Positions 8,777 to 18,293 of a stretch of 64,000 bases of DNA are shown here, piece after piece. Numbering within the stretch: the first letter of the stretch is position 1; the number at the start of each line of letters is the position of its first letter. The stretch is taken from positions 3,052,422 through 3,116,421 of the forward strand of contig NZ_GL945017.1 of the NCBI RefSeq assembly GCF_000218235.1. Reading direction: 5' to 3'. The position numbers were made by a program, and so were the translations under genes. Under the pieces are notes generated by a model that was not told where the DNA came from, did not search any database, and saw only the letters and a program-made list of their open reading frames with translations. This stretch comes from Hallella multisaccharivorax DSM 17128 (GTDB lineage: Bacteria > Bacteroidota > Bacteroidia > Bacteroidales > Bacteroidaceae).

Positions 8777-11700
8777 TTATTCTTTTGCTCCGCCTTCTTT
8801 TCTCTTCAAAGTGTCGGGTTCCAGGTCCTTGCTCTCTCTGAAACGGAAGAGATCGCCGAGCGAATTCATCTTCTTTCTCCATAGGAAGCCGCCGCCAAAG
8901 CGGGAGACATTGCCTTCCAACCAGTCGTAACTGTCACGGATATAAAAAAGATTGAGATACATGTTGGATACAGGTGACACACGGTATTCCACGGATACGT
9001 TATCGAAGAAGGTCTCGTTTTTCATGGCTGCTTCGGGTCCAGAGGAGAGCTTTCCACCAATGCTGAGCTTCAATCGGTTGTTCCAGAAGCGGCGGGCGAA
9101 CTTAAACGAGTAGTCAGTTTGTAATTGTCCGGTGCTGGTGATGTTGTTGTCCACGCCGAAACCGATGTCAAGGGTGCGTAATGCCTTGCCGGAGATTTGG
9201 TTGATCTGTGAGTTGAGGAAGGTGGAGAGTGCCGAGTTCATGGAGAATCCGGTAGTGTTGCCCTCGGCGAGGTACATGCCTGTGGTGAGCATGGCAACAG
9301 CCTGCTTGCCACGTTCTTCCGCTGTCATCGACTGCAGTTGGTCGTGGATGGTCATGTCCTCAGGCGCGTCGATGGTAAACTCTAATCCCATATCTTGAAG
9401 CGTCTTTGACACTTTCACGCCACAGGTAAAGTCTACAACCCGCCCGTTGCCTGATGTTGTGCCTACGGTTGACTTGGTGGTCTCGGTGGCTGTGATGGAC
9501 AGTCGTGGGTTCATCGGGTCACCGGTGAACTGGATATAGGACCCCTCGGCGATGGTGAAAGTCTTCAGTGGAATGACGGGCAATTCGTACTTCATCTCGC
9601 CGGAGTTAATGGTATATCGCCCACGAAGAAGTACGCCGTCAACGTTATTATACTGCATACGTAATTCCCCGCCACCAATAACATCGACATAGTTAGTCTT
9701 CGATGCATTGAGGTAACAGTCCATATGCGCGCCCTCATCAATATTGAGCGAGAGGTCCACATTAAGGCCGGTGAGAGGAGGCTGATTGATTATGTCAGCG
9801 GTAGTGTCGGTAAAGTTGGTGAATTCCACAAGATCTTTGAGCTGGTCATCGGTATTGAGCGGTGAGTCCTTGAGGTTGTATTTCACATCGGTTGTGCCGA
9901 GCACGTCCACGACACCGCGCACGCGGAGGTTGTCGATGAGCCCTTGCGCTGTGCCGTTAAAGTTGACGTAAGCCTTGCCGTAGGCTTCGGAGCGGGCCGT
10001 TTCCTTTGAGTCGATGAGCAGATAGTTGTGGGCACGCATGCGCACGTTGACCATCATCCTTGACAAGTCAGCAAAGTCTATCGTGCCTGAGATATTCAGC
10101 GGAGAGCTGTTGTGGGCGAACACCTCGAAATTCTCCAGCACGATATGGCTGTCCTTGATGGCTACAGGGTCGTCGGCAAAACGTACTTCCATGCCATAAG
10201 GCTCGGAAAAGAGATAGCAAGAATCAAGGAAAAGTTCCCCGTTGATGTTGGGCTGTGAGGCCGACCCTTTTAGTGTGAGACTTCCTTCGGCGTAGCCTTT
10301 GAAGCCGAAGAGGCCGTCGGGCACGAAACCATTAATGAAGTCCAAGGGCATACGCGTCATGTCGAGCGTAGCGTCAAGTACGCCTTTGCCCACGGAGTAG
10401 TAGGTACCCTCGAGCGAGCCAAGGTTTTCACCGTCCTTGGTGATGATGCCGTCGACATAGTGTCCACCGCCGGGCCTGGGGATGTAGGTAAATTCCGAGC
10501 CTACATTGCCTAACACAGAGCCGTTGTAGGTCATTTTCTCTACATTGACTGACGACGAGACGGTGATATCTTCTTTGGTCTGTGTGAGGTGGAAGTCGCC
10601 GTCGAGCACACCGGTGATGTCCGGCGCATACGGGATGACCGCAAGTATTCGCCCGATATCAAGCTTGTGGAGCGATGCGGTGATGTCTTGTAGTGCTCCG
10701 GTATTGCTGTCGTCGCTGAAGATTTGTAAGCCGGTGCCGTCGTCGGCTGTGAGCTTCATGTCTGCGCTTACGCGGCGGTCATCGCTCAGAAATACGTAGT
10801 TACTGTCGTTGACTGCGAACTCCTTATATCCGAGTATGGGCTTATCGCCGAAGATATGCATACTTATGCCGTGCGGCTCCATCTCTGCCATGAGACTTAG
10901 ACTGACGCCAAGCCGGCCCTTTGCGTCATAGATACGTGGCTTGACCCAAGTGCCGTGCTCGGTGATGGCGCCGTCGAGGAAAGCGTGGAATGGCAACGAG
11001 CTCTTCTCTCCATTGTGCGCTTCGAGGCTGTAGGTCATGTCTTTCTGTGCCGATGAGAGAAGAAGTCTTGCGGTGTCAAGTGCCATGCTGTCCACAACAA
11101 GTCCGTAGGCCTGTGCGGTGCCATTGAGACCGCCGGTCGGTGAAGACGTGATGTCCATGTCGATGCTATGAAAGTCGATGCCGTAGTGGTGCAGCACTTG
11201 CGCCACGAAGTTGTCCTCGCCGGTCTGCAACTGTAGTTGAAGTTGTGGCAGACGATGGCGAAGGCGCGTCTGGTCAATGTACTTCTCTTTCATCTGCCGC
11301 TGCAATTCATTCATAAACGGAGTGACAGCGCGCGTCAGTCGCTCATAACCGCCGGATGCGTGCAGGTTGAGATGGAAGTCGTTGCAGTCGACTACAGCCC
11401 GTGTCGTGTCGTAATCGGTAAGCATGTCAAGCACTACGTCATTGGGTCTCAATTGCTTTTTCCCATTGCTCACCGTGATGTCGGAGAGGATTCCTTGTGC
11501 TTTGTAGTACTTGTTGAGGTCGGTTGCTATGTCCACTTGTCCGCAGACCGACAGCGTGATGGGCTCGTCGATGAGATGTAGCGCATGGAGATCTACATGA
11601 GTAAGGTCTGCCGTGAGGGTTGCTGCACTTGTCCGGTTTTTGCCTATATGCAGTGCGGCGAGCAGTGCGTCAATGCCAAGCTGTCCCTTTAAAGCGCGGT

Positions 11701-13459
11701 TATTGCAATCAGCATTAGCAATGAGGTGGCCATTGATGAGTTGAGCCGTGAGTTTAATGTTGTCAAGGTTGTATTTATCGTAGCCGAATGCCTTGATATT
11801 TGCTTTGGCATGGAGCATCGTGTGGGAAGAGAAGAGGTCGGTTCCACTGCCTTGAGCCGTTACCGTGCCGGTGAAAGGATGGATGGGCTGATGCCTGAGG
11901 AAGTGGGCAATAGGCATCCGGCGCGCTTTCAGGTCGGCACGATATGCCATCCGTTTCATATCAAGAGCCACGTTGCCTCCTATCGTGCCGCCGCCCTGTG
12001 AGGCCGTAAACCGAGAGGCAATCTTCTCATTGTCATATTTCACATGGCCTTTTAAGCTGATGCCTTGGGGGATGTTGACGTTTGCCGTGACGCTATGGGG
12101 AAGCATTGCCTTGACAATGGCGAGGTTTCCGGTATGTGCGTTTACGTCTATGTCGGCGCGCAGACTTCTCAAGTCGGTGACGTTGGCAAGGAATCCGTCG
12201 GCATTGACTCGTAAGGTGCCTGGCAGTGCGAGGTACACATTATTTATATGTAGTCTGTGCGGGTTGCCGCTTACTTTTCCGTTGACAACGAGTGGCACGC
12301 GCGGCCATTTGGCAGCGACAGTTTCTGGAAGACTCGATGAAGCGAGCGCGAGTAGGTCATCACGTCCTATCGATCCATGGAAGACGGCCGAGAATGCTCC
12401 CATGCTGTCAGCCGGAAGATCAGTGGAGAAAGCGTCCATGTCCATGCGGAAGGCGAGTAGAAGATCGCTGGACGGCGTCTTGAGACGTAGCTGAGGCAGG
12501 GCGATACTGTTGCTGTCCATGCGGAAAGACCCCTGTAAGCCGGCAATTTGCAGTCCGCTTTTTTCTTGGAAGGCGGCCGAGACGATGTTCAATTTGAGTG
12601 TGGGGGCACAGAAACAGAATGAGTCAGCATGGAGTTGCAGGCTGCTTAGGGCAATGTGATTAGGGTCGAATCCGCTTGTCATGACAGGCGTGGGGCGCCT
12701 GTCGTAAGCAAGCCATCCACCTCTCCAGTCAAGTTGCCTGACAACGTAAAGGCTCTTGAAAAGATCCAGGTGTACGCCGTTTGCCTTGCCCTTTTCCATG
12801 CGAAGGGCCACGTTGATGGTATCGCCAGGCGTGTGAAGGGCAAAGGACGTGCTGTGAATATGGAGGTCATCGAAGTTGATCTTCCAGTAGTTTTTCGATT
12901 TTGCCGTATCTTTCTTTGCAGTATCAGAGAGTTCTACAAGCAGGTTGGCATCGCGCAGGAGTGCATGATTGACGTGCACATGCTCTTTTGACAGGTCAAT
13001 GCCATGTGCTTTTATGTTCAGTTCACCCACCTTTCCACTGATTCGCACGTCGCTGATAAAGTGTGTGGTGTTCACTTTCATGTCGTGCATGGAGAGTTCG
13101 TCTACCATTACCTGGTTCTTGAACAGAGGCAACAGCTGCACGTCCGCCACAGTGCGCTTGACAAGCGCCACAGTGTCTGTCTTTCCGCGCAGACTGTCGT
13201 TGGGCTCAAAGGCTCTCACGTCTTCCAATGCAAGGTTAAGAGGAAAGGCAAGACGTACACGACCGACGCTGATTTGCATTCCCATCTTCTCCGAGGCCAC
13301 TTCTGCCGCTTTGCTGACAGCCCAATTCTGAAACGGGGGAAAATAGAAAAGCAACGACAGAACAACAAAGAGCCCTACAGGCACTGCTATGACAATGCCC
13401 GCATATTTGAAGACTTTTCTTGCTTTGATAGTTACCGGCGTATGCTTTTCTTCCGCCAT
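8777..13459 (-). CDS. tamB: Translocation/assembly module TamB
   Basis: This 1,560-residue protein has one N-terminal membrane anchor (about residues 17-38, VIAVPVGLFVVLSLLFYF). A very long beta-rich AsmA-like body follows, with repeated short hydrophobic/polar alternation. The C-terminal ~400 residues are a TamB (DUF490) domain, including GEMKYELPVIPLKTFTIAEG and the final barrel-contact region. TamB proteins form a hydrophobic groove spanning the periplasm and work with a TamA/TamL barrel in envelope biogenesis, possibly phospholipid transport. The length is normal for Bacteroidales. It is first in a two-gene operon with tamL. The window holds a second TamB-like gene at 52.8-57.2 kb, so the two may be specialised. 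Confidence 0.92.
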   Translation of the reverse strand: MAEEKHTPVTIKARKVFKYAGIVIAVPVGLFVVLSLLFYFPPFQNWAVSKAAEVASEKMGMQISVGRVRLAFPLNLALEDVRAFEPNDSLRGKTDTVALVKRTVADVQLLPLFKNQVMVDELSMHDMKVNTTHFISDVRISGKVGELNIKAHGIDLSKEHVHVNHALLRDANLLVELSDTAKKDTAKSKNYWKINFDDLHIHSTSFALHTPGDTINVALRMEKGKANGVHLDLFKSLYVVRQLDWRGGWLAYDRRPTPVMTSGFDPNHIALSSLQLHADSFCFCAPTLKLNIVSAAFQEKSGLQIAGLQGSFRMDSNSIALPQLRLKTPSSDLLLAFRMDMDAFSTDLPADSMGAFSAVFHGSIGRDDLLALASSSLPETVAAKWPRVPLVVNGKVSGNPHRLHINNVYLALPGTLRVNADGFLANVTDLRSLRADIDVNAHTGNLAIVKAMLPHSVTANVNIPQGISLKGHVKYDNEKIASRFTASQGGGTIGGNVALDMKRMAYRADLKARRMPIAHFLRHQPIHPFTGTVTAQGSGTDLFSSHTMLHAKANIKAFGYDKYNLDNIKLTAQLINGHLIANADCNNRALKGQLGIDALLAALHIGKNRTSAATLTADLTHVDLHALHLIDEPITLSVCGQVDIATDLNKYYKAQGILSDITVSNGKKQLRPNDVVLDMLTDYDTTRAVVDCNDFHLNLHASGGYERLTRAVTPFMNELQRQMKEKYIDQTRLRHRLPQLQLQLQTGEDNFVAQVLHHYGIDFHSIDMDITSSPTGGLNGTAQAYGLVVDSMALDTARLLLSSAQKDMTYSLEAHNGEKSSLPFHAFLDGAITEHGTWVKPRIYDAKGRLGVSLSLMAEMEPHGISMHIFGDKPILGYKEFAVNDSNYVFLSDDRRVSADMKLTADDGTGLQIFSDDSNTGALQDITASLHKLDIGRILAVIPYAPDITGVLDGDFHLTQTKEDITVSSSVNVEKMTYNGSVLGNVGSEFTYIPRPGGGHYVDGIITKDGENLGSLEGTYYSVGKGVLDATLDMTRMPLDFINGFVPDGLFGFKGYAEGSLTLKGSASQPNINGELFLDSCYLFSEPYGMEVRFADDPVAIKDSHIVLENFEVFAHNSSPLNISGTIDFADLSRMMVNVRMRAHNYLLIDSKETARSEAYGKAYVNFNGTAQGLIDNLRVRGVVDVLGTTDVKYNLKDSPLNTDDQLKDLVEFTNFTDTTADIINQPPLTGLNVDLSLNIDEGAHMDCYLNASKTNYVDVIGGGELRMQYNNVDGVLLRGRYTINSGEMKYELPVIPLKTFTIAEGSYIQFTGDPMNPRLSITATETTKSTVGTTSGNGRVVDFTCGVKVSKTLQDMGLEFTIDAPEDMTIHDQLQSMTAEERGKQAVAMLTTGMYLAEGNTTGFSMNSALSTFLNSQINQISGKALRTLDIGFGVDNNITSTGQLQTDYSFKFARRFWNNRLKLSIGGKLSSGPEAAMKNETFFDNVSVEYRVSPVSNMYLNLFYIRDSYDWLEGNVSRFGGGFLWRKKMNSLGDLFRFRESKDLEPDTLKRKEGGAKE

Positions 13460-13488
13460 GGATGAAGTGCTAATGGTTAATTATCCTG

Positions 13489-13496
13489 CAAACTTA
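13489..13496 (-). promoter_or_regulatory. -7 box of the tamB-tamL promoter
   Basis: On the minus strand the bases read TAAGTTTG, an exact TAnnTTTG match 29 bases upstream of the tamB ATG. No convincing -33 TTTG is seen at the usual spacing. It lies between the rplT terminator and tamB, as expected for a separate transcription unit. Confidence 0.5.
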
Positions 13497-13585
13497 CACA
13501 TTTTTCTTGAAAACCCGATAGCTCTTCTTGATATTTTTTGTAGTGCTCACCGTGGTCTGAGATGTTTTTTTTAGTAGTTTCCAAA

Positions 13586-13626
13586 TAAAAAGAGGATGCC
13601 GCACACAACAATGCGACATCCTCTTC
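13586..13626 (-). terminator. Rho-independent terminator of infC-rpmI-rplT
   Basis: A near-perfect stem pairs 13590-13603 with 13611-13625 (AAGAGGATG...CATCCTCTT, plus inner TGCG/CGCA). On the minus strand it is followed by a T-rich tract (TTTTTATTT). It lies ~35 bases beyond the rplT stop. Confidence 0.85.
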
Positions 13627-13661
13627 AATATGTATTCTTTCTGTTTTGTATTCTTTCCGGT

Positions 13662-14006
13662 TTACTTCACCTTCTCAACGATGGCCTTGAAAGCCTCTTC
13701 ATTGTTCATGGCGAGGTCAGCGAGCACCTTGCGGTTGATCTCAATTCCGGCCTTGTGGAGAGCGCCCATGAGCTGTGAGTAGCTCATCTCATACTGGCGT
13801 GCAGCTGCGTTGATACGCTGGATCCAGAGTGCGCGGAAGTTGCGTTTCTTGGTACGGCGGTCGCGGTAAGCATAGGTAAGACCCTTCTCATAGGTGTTCT
13901 TGGCAACGGTCCACACATTCTTGCGGGCGCCGAAGTAACCCTTGGTCTTCTTCAGTATTCTTGTTCTCTTGGCTTTAGAAGCTACGTGATTTACTGATCT
14001 TGGCAT
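13662..14006 (-). CDS. rplT: 50S ribosomal protein L20
   Basis: L20 binds 23S rRNA early in assembly of the large subunit. The protein is 114 residues, the usual size, starting [20 protein letters not shown] and containing the conserved [20 protein letters not shown] segment. It is the third gene of infC-rpmI-rplT, 56 bases after rpmI, and is followed by a strong terminator. In E. coli, L20 represses this operon; no equivalent operator was recognised here. Confidence 0.98.
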   Translation of the reverse strand: MPRSVNHVASKAKRTRILKKTKGYFGARKNVWTVAKNTYEKGLTYAYRDRRTKKRNFRALWIQRINAAARQYEMSYSQLMGALHKAGIEINRKVLADLAMNNEEAFKAIVEKVK

Positions 14007-14062
14007 AATTTTTCTTCTTTAAATCGTTCGACTAAGTTTTCTTTTAACACGCCTGTTATAAG

Positions 14063-14260
14063 TTAACGAAGGTTCAGCAAGTCGCGTACCTGCTTGAGGT
14101 TGGTGCGGTCTACGAGTGTCTGGTGATCCAGATTACGTTTCTGCTTCTTCGTCTTCTTAGTCAAGATGTGACTGTGATAAGCGTGATGACGCTTGATCTT
14201 ACCTGTACCGGTGAATGAGAATCTCTTCTTTGCGCCGGAGTTTGTCTTTACTTTTGGCAT
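14063..14260 (-). CDS. rpmI: 50S ribosomal protein L35
   Basis: L35 is a small basic protein of the large ribosomal subunit. Starting at the ATG at 14260 gives 65 residues beginning [20 protein letters not shown], the standard family N-terminus. A longer open frame reaches 14305 but adds an unrelated leader. It sits between infC (72-base gap) and rplT, the conserved bacterial order. Confidence 0.97.
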   Translation of the reverse strand: MPKVKTNSGAKKRFSFTGTGKIKRHHAYHSHILTKKTKKQKRNLDHQTLVDRTNLKQVRDLLNLR

Positions 14261-14332
14261 TTTTATGGTTTGTTTATTTGTTATGAATAAAAGGTGGCAA
14301 CGCATATACCAGGCGGGGCCACACAGTATTTC

Positions 14333-15013
14333 TTATTTATCGCCAAGCTTATTGAGCAGCTCTTCCGCTCCCTTGGCATTTCCGAGCAACCCTCTCTTTT
14401 GGGCATCTTGCTGGGCCTGAATTTGCTGTTGCTCTTTGACCTCGGCCTCTTTGGCCAGGCGGTCACGCTTCTGCTGGCTCTGCTTGGCCACGCCAGCTTT
14501 CTTAGGTGCGAGGAAGAGGAACATCTTCTTGCCTTCAAGCTTTGGCATCTGCTCTACCTTGGCCCACTCTTCCAAATCGTTGGCAAAACGGAGAAGGAGT
14601 ACTTCACCCTGATCCTTGAACAGAATGCTTCGGCCGCGGAAAAAGACGTAGGCGCGCACCTTGTTGCCTTCCTCAAGAAACTCCTTGGCGTGCTTGAGCT
14701 TGAACTGGTAATCGTGGTCATCGGTCTGAGGTCCAAAACGGATCTCCTTGACTTCCACTTTAACCTGCTTTTGCTTCATCTCCTTCTGGCGCTTCTTCTG
14801 CTGGTAGAGGAACTTGCTATAGTCGATGATCCGACAAACAGGTGGCTGGGCGTTGGGAGAGATCTCGACGAGGTCGAGCTCTTGCTGGCGGGCCATATCC
14901 AAAGCCTTGCGCGTTGGCATCACCTCGGAGCCGCCATCACTTACCACACGAACTTCCCGTACATGAATCTGTCCATTGATACGGTACTGATCTTTCAAAT
15001 TGTCTTTCTTCAT
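14333..15013 (-). CDS. infC: Translation initiation factor IF-3
   Basis: IF-3 keeps the ribosomal subunits apart and checks the start codon and initiator tRNA. The protein is 226 residues. The N-domain begins near YRINGQI; the linker and C-domain include [20 protein letters not shown]. After the core there is a ~40-residue Gln/Lys-rich, probably disordered or coiled tail ending ELLNKLGDK, longer than in E. coli IF-3 and common in Bacteroidales. In many bacteria infC starts with a rare AUU codon used for autoregulation; here the start is an ATG. A consensus promoter lies 57-87 bases upstream. Confidence 0.97.
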   Translation of the reverse strand: MKKDNLKDQYRINGQIHVREVRVVSDGGSEVMPTRKALDMARQQELDLVEISPNAQPPVCRIIDYSKFLYQQKKRQKEMKQKQVKVEVKEIRFGPQTDDHDYQFKLKHAKEFLEEGNKVRAYVFFRGRSILFKDQGEVLLLRFANDLEEWAKVEQMPKLEGKKMFLFLAPKKAGVAKQSQQKRDRLAKEAEVKEQQQIQAQQDAQKRGLLGNAKGAEELLNKLGDK

Positions 15014-15069
15014 CCAACTATTTTAAAGTTCATTGTTGCGTCTGGGCACAATAGCCCCCAAACAGCGTG

Positions 15070-15100
15070 CAAAGTTACGCATTTTTAGTCAATTGACAAA
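15070..15100 (-). promoter_or_regulatory. Promoter of infC-rpmI-rplT
   Basis: On the minus strand, TTTG (15097-15100) is followed after 19 bases by TAACTTTG (15070-15077). Both boxes match the Bacteroidetes -33/-7 consensus with standard spacing. It is divergent from the gcvT promoter. Confidence 0.8.
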
Positions 15101-15177
15101 TCTTTTCTCGCTTTTTCTTGATAAAAAAACATGGAATAGTTAATAAGATAAATATTTTTAAAAAACTTCGCTTTTAC

Positions 15178-15208
15178 TTTGCGGTGTGCATAAACGTTTG
15201 TAACTTTA
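15178..15208 (+). promoter_or_regulatory. Probable promoter of the gcv operon
   Basis: TTTG (15178-15181), 19 bases, then TAACTTTA (15201-15208), one mismatch from TAnnTTTG. It leaves a leader of ~115 bases before the gcvT ATG. The leader holds a 7-bp stem (15257-15263 with 15279-15285) and three ATAAACT copies just before the start. I looked for the conserved blocks of a glycine riboswitch and did not find them. Confidence 0.5.
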
Positions 15209-15331
15209 CCGCATAAATAAAACCACCTGAGGGCGTTGCTGTTGCTTTTGGCCTAAGAGTGAGTCAATGATCCGCTTGCTCATTCATCATATACTTTGAT
15301 ACTATAAACTCATAAACTATAAACTAAACTT

Positions 15332-16399
15332 ATGAAAGAGACTTGTCTTCATTCCCGTCATGTGGCCTTAGGGGCATTGATGCAACCTTTTGCGGGCTTT
15401 GACATGCCTATCCAGTACACATCTATTATAGAGGAGCACAACGCTGTGCGCCATCACTGCGGCGTGTTCGACGTCTCGCACATGGGCGAGGTGTTCGTTT
15501 CCGGCAAGGATGCCGAGCGCTTCGTGAACCATATCTTCACCAACGATGTCTCTCAGGTCGGTCCGGGCAAGGTGCTCTACGGCATGATGTGTTATCCCGA
15601 CGGCGGTACGGTCGACGACACTTGCATCTGCAAGCTTGCCGATAATCACTTTCTGCTCACCATCAATGCCGCTAACATCGACAAGGATGACGAGTGGATA
15701 GGCAGCCAGACAGACGGTTTCGATATTCAGGTTGACTATGCCAGCGACCGTTATGGCCAACTTGCCATACAGGGACCTGAGAGCGAGAAAATCGTGGAGA
15801 CGGTCTTGGGCATTCCCTGCCACGAGCTCAACTTTTATGAAGTGAAGGCCGTGGGCGACAGTCTTATCTCCCGCACCGGTTATACGGGCGAGGACGGCTT
15901 TGAGGTCTATGGCAGCCACGACTGGATCACCGGCTGCTGGGACAAGCTCATGGAGGCTCATGTAACGCCTTGCGGGTTGGGCTGTCGTGACACATTGCGC
16001 TTCGAAGTAGGCCTTCCGCTCTATGGCGACGAGTTGTCAAAGGATATCTCTCCAGTTATGGCGGGTCTGTCGATGTTCGTAAAGTTTGACAAGCCTGAGT
16101 TCATTGGCAAGGAAGCATTGCTCAAGCAGAAGACCGAGGGAGTGGCGCGCCGCCTGCGCGGCATTGAGCTTGACGCCCTTGCCGTGCCCCGTCATGGCTA
16201 CACTGTGCTGAAAGACGGGCAGCCCGTGGGCGAGGTGACAACGGGCTACCGCCTCATCTCCGTCGACAAGAGCTGTGCGGTGGCACTCGTGGACAGTGCG
16301 CTCAAGCTCGGCGACCGCGTGGAGATCCAGATTCGGAAAAAGACTTTCCCCGGCACCATTGTGAAGAAGAAATTCTACGACAAGCATTACAAGAAATAG
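15332..16399 (+). CDS. gcvT: Glycine cleavage system T protein (aminomethyltransferase)
   Basis: GcvT moves the methylene carbon from aminomethyl-lipoyl GcvH to tetrahydrofolate and releases ammonia. It is 355 residues with family hallmarks: PFAGFDMPIQY, FDVSHMGEV, YGMMCYPDGGTVDD (folate-site Asp) and TGYTGEDGFEVY. The C-terminal barrel ends VKKKFYDKHYKK. It is first in a five-gene operon. A 178-base gap to gcvH contains a 22-bp repeat array, unusual inside an operon. The start is the ATG at 15332, ~125 bases after the likely promoter. Confidence 0.97.
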   Translation: MKETCLHSRHVALGALMQPFAGFDMPIQYTSIIEEHNAVRHHCGVFDVSHMGEVFVSGKDAERFVNHIFTNDVSQVGPGKVLYGMMCYPDGGTVDDTCICKLADNHFLLTINAANIDKDDEWIGSQTDGFDIQVDYASDRYGQLAIQGPESEKIVETVLGIPCHELNFYEVKAVGDSLISRTGYTGEDGFEVYGSHDWITGCWDKLMEAHVTPCGLGCRDTLRFEVGLPLYGDELSKDISPVMAGLSMFVKFDKPEFIGKEALLKQKTEGVARRLRGIELDALAVPRHGYTVLKDGQPVGEVTTGYRLISVDKSCAVALVDSALKLGDRVEIQIRKKTFPGTIVKKKFYDKHYKK

Positions 16400-16421
16400 C
16401 ATGCGCGCCGCAGGGCTTCTC

Positions 16422-16527
16422 CCTTTACGCTGTAATCGCATCGCCTTTACAGTGTAATCGCATTGCCTTTACGCTGTAATCGCATTGCCTTTACAGTGTA
16501 ATCGCATCGCCTTTACGCCGTAATCGG
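16422..16527. repeat. 22-bp tandem repeat array B (4 full copies plus a partial)
   Basis: Units begin at 16422, 16444, 16466, 16488 and 16510 (partial) in the opposite orientation to array A, reading CCTTTAC..TGTAATCGCAT(C/T)G. The central positions alternate GC, AG, GC, AG, GC, so the true period is 44 bases made of two 22-base halves. The array sits between gcvT and gcvH, which are co-directional and presumably co-transcribed, so it should appear in the mRNA. Confidence 0.93.
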
Positions 16528-16577
16528 AAAACGAGAAAACACAAACAACAACAACCATTTAAAAACCAATTTCGATT

Positions 16578-16961
16578 ATGTCAGAAGTGAAACAGGGACT
16601 CTACTACACAGAGTCGCACGAGTATGTACGCGTAGACGGCGACTACGGCTACGTGGGTATTACCGATTATGCACAGCAGCAGCTTGGCAACATCGTGTAT
16701 GTGGATATGCCTGAGGTTGACGACGAGATCGCTGCCGGCGAGGAGTTCGGTGCCGTGGAGAGCGTCAAGGCCGCCTCAGATCTCAATTCTCCCGTCACTG
16801 GTGTGGTGGAAGAGGTCAACGAGGCTCTGGAGGATGCACCCGATCTCATCAACAAGGACGCTTATGGCAACTGGATCATGAAGGTCAAACTCTCCGATAA
16901 GTCTGAGCTTGACGGTCTGATGGATGCCGCCGCATACGATAAATATTGCCAAAGCCTATGA
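16578..16961 (+). CDS. gcvH: Glycine cleavage system H protein
   Basis: GcvH carries the lipoyl arm that shuttles the aminomethyl group between the P, T and L proteins. It is 127 residues with the lipoylation site ESVKAASDLNSPVTG, where Lys64 is modified. Other family segments are also present (GITDYAQQQLGNIVYVD, NKDAYGNWIMKV). The stop overlaps the gcvPA start (ATGA at 16958-16961), implying translational coupling. Confidence 0.98.
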   Translation: MSEVKQGLYYTESHEYVRVDGDYGYVGITDYAQQQLGNIVYVDMPEVDDEIAAGEEFGAVESVKAASDLNSPVTGVVEEVNEALEDAPDLINKDAYGNWIMKVKLSDKSELDGLMDAAAYDKYCQSL

Positions 16962-18271
16962 ATTTCAAGTTTTTTCCCCATACTGCTGACGACATCGCCA
17001 CGATGCTCGGCCGTTGTGGCGTGAAGGGCATCGACGATCTCTACGCTGATGTGCCCGAGGAAGTGCGCCTTCAAGGCGACTACGACCTGCCGGAGGCGAT
17101 GAGCGAGGTGGAGCTGCGCGCGTGGTTCGATTGCTTGGGCAAGAAGAACCGGCTGCTCACTTGCTTTGCAGGTGCGGGCGTTTACGACCACTATGTGCCG
17201 GCTGTCGTGCCTTTCGTCTGTGCGCGGTCCGAGTATCTGACAAGCTACACGCCTTACCAGGCTGAGGTGTCGCAGGGCACGTTGCACTATATTTTCGAGT
17301 ACCAGTCGATGATGGCCGAGCTCACAGGCATGGAGGTGAGCAACGCTTCAATGTATGATGGCACCACGGCCACGGCCGAGGCTGCCATGATGGCTGTCGC
17401 TGCTGCCCGTAAGGCCAACCGTGTGCTTGTCTCGGCCACGGTGGACAAGAAGACGCTCTCTGTGGTGCAGACCTACGCCCACGTGCACGGCTTTGAGGTC
17501 GGAATCATTGCCGGGGACCAGGGTGTGACCTGTGCCGACGACCTCCGTGAGATGGTAGAGCAGGGCGGTGTGGCCGGTGTCATCGTGCAGCAGCCCAACC
17601 GCTACGGCATCGTGGAGGACTTCACGAGTTTTGCCGACACTTGCCACCAGGCCAAGGCGCTCTTCATCGTCAACAGTGTGGCGGCGGATCTCGCCCTGCT
17701 CAAGACGCCGGGGGAGTGGGGCGCTGACGTGGCCGTGGGAGAGGCGCAGAGCCTCGGTATCCCCATGTCGTATGGAGGACCCTATCTCGGCTATATGTGT
17801 ACCACGGAGAAATTGGTGCGCAAGATGCCCGGACGCATTGTCGGGCAGACTGTCGACAGCGAGGGCCGGCGCGCTTTCGTGCTGACGCTACAGGCCCGCG
17901 AACAGCACATCCGGCGACAAAAAGCCACGTCGAACATCTGCTCCAATGAGTCGCTGCTCGCGCTCTGGGTCACCATCTATATGAGTATCATGGGTAAGGA
18001 AGGGCTCAAGGAGGCGGCACAGCGCTCGTTTGACGGTGCCCATCAGTTGCATGACGCTCTCATCGCCACGGGAAAGTTCACGGAGTTGTACGACCGTCCG
18101 TTCTTCAACGAGTTCTGTCTCAGCTATAAAGGCGACGTGCCGGCACTGCTGAAGAAGCTTGCCGACAACGGCATTCTCGGCGGTGTGGACATGGGCAACA
18201 ATGTCATCATGATTGCTGTCACCGAGCAGCGCTCAGCCGAAGAGCTCAATCAATATGTTGGTCTGGTGTAA
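16958..18271 (+). CDS. gcvPA: Glycine dehydrogenase (decarboxylating) subunit 1
   Basis: This is the N-terminal half of the P protein as a separate polypeptide of 437 residues. P protein decarboxylates glycine with PLP and loads the aminomethyl group onto GcvH. I set the start at the ATG at 16958, overlapping the gcvH stop; a TTG at 16946 would add four residues. Family motifs are FFPHTADDIATML near the start, GAGVYDHYVPAVV, ISQG-like SQGTLHYIFEYQSMMAELTGM, NASMYDGTTA and the terminal GGVDMGNN. The PLP lysine is on the partner, GcvPB. Many Bacteroidales have a fused GcvP; the split form is typical of Clostridia and archaea. Confidence 0.96.
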   Translation: MNFKFFPHTADDIATMLGRCGVKGIDDLYADVPEEVRLQGDYDLPEAMSEVELRAWFDCLGKKNRLLTCFAGAGVYDHYVPAVVPFVCARSEYLTSYTPYQAEVSQGTLHYIFEYQSMMAELTGMEVSNASMYDGTTATAEAAMMAVAAARKANRVLVSATVDKKTLSVVQTYAHVHGFEVGIIAGDQGVTCADDLREMVEQGGVAGVIVQQPNRYGIVEDFTSFADTCHQAKALFIVNSVAADLALLKTPGEWGADVAVGEAQSLGIPMSYGGPYLGYMCTTEKLVRKMPGRIVGQTVDSEGRRAFVLTLQAREQHIRRQKATSNICSNESLLALWVTIYMSIMGKEGLKEAAQRSFDGAHQLHDALIATGKFTELYDRPFFNEFCLSYKGDVPALLKKLADNGILGGVDMGNNVIMIAVTEQRSAEELNQYVGLV

Positions 18272-18293
18272 CCTTTTATAAAAATTTGCAATT

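Noticed and set aside
13501..13590. Small gene or RNA between tamB and rplT
   Set aside because: The stretch holds only the terminator and AT-rich DNA; no gene signal is seen.
14294..15088. 264-codon, Leu-rich open frame opposite infC
   Set aside because: A Leu-rich shadow of the Lys/Gln-rich infC tail; it is not a membrane protein gene.
15209..15331. Glycine riboswitch upstream of gcvT
   Set aside because: I could not find the conserved aptamer core; only a short stem and ATAAACT repeats are seen.
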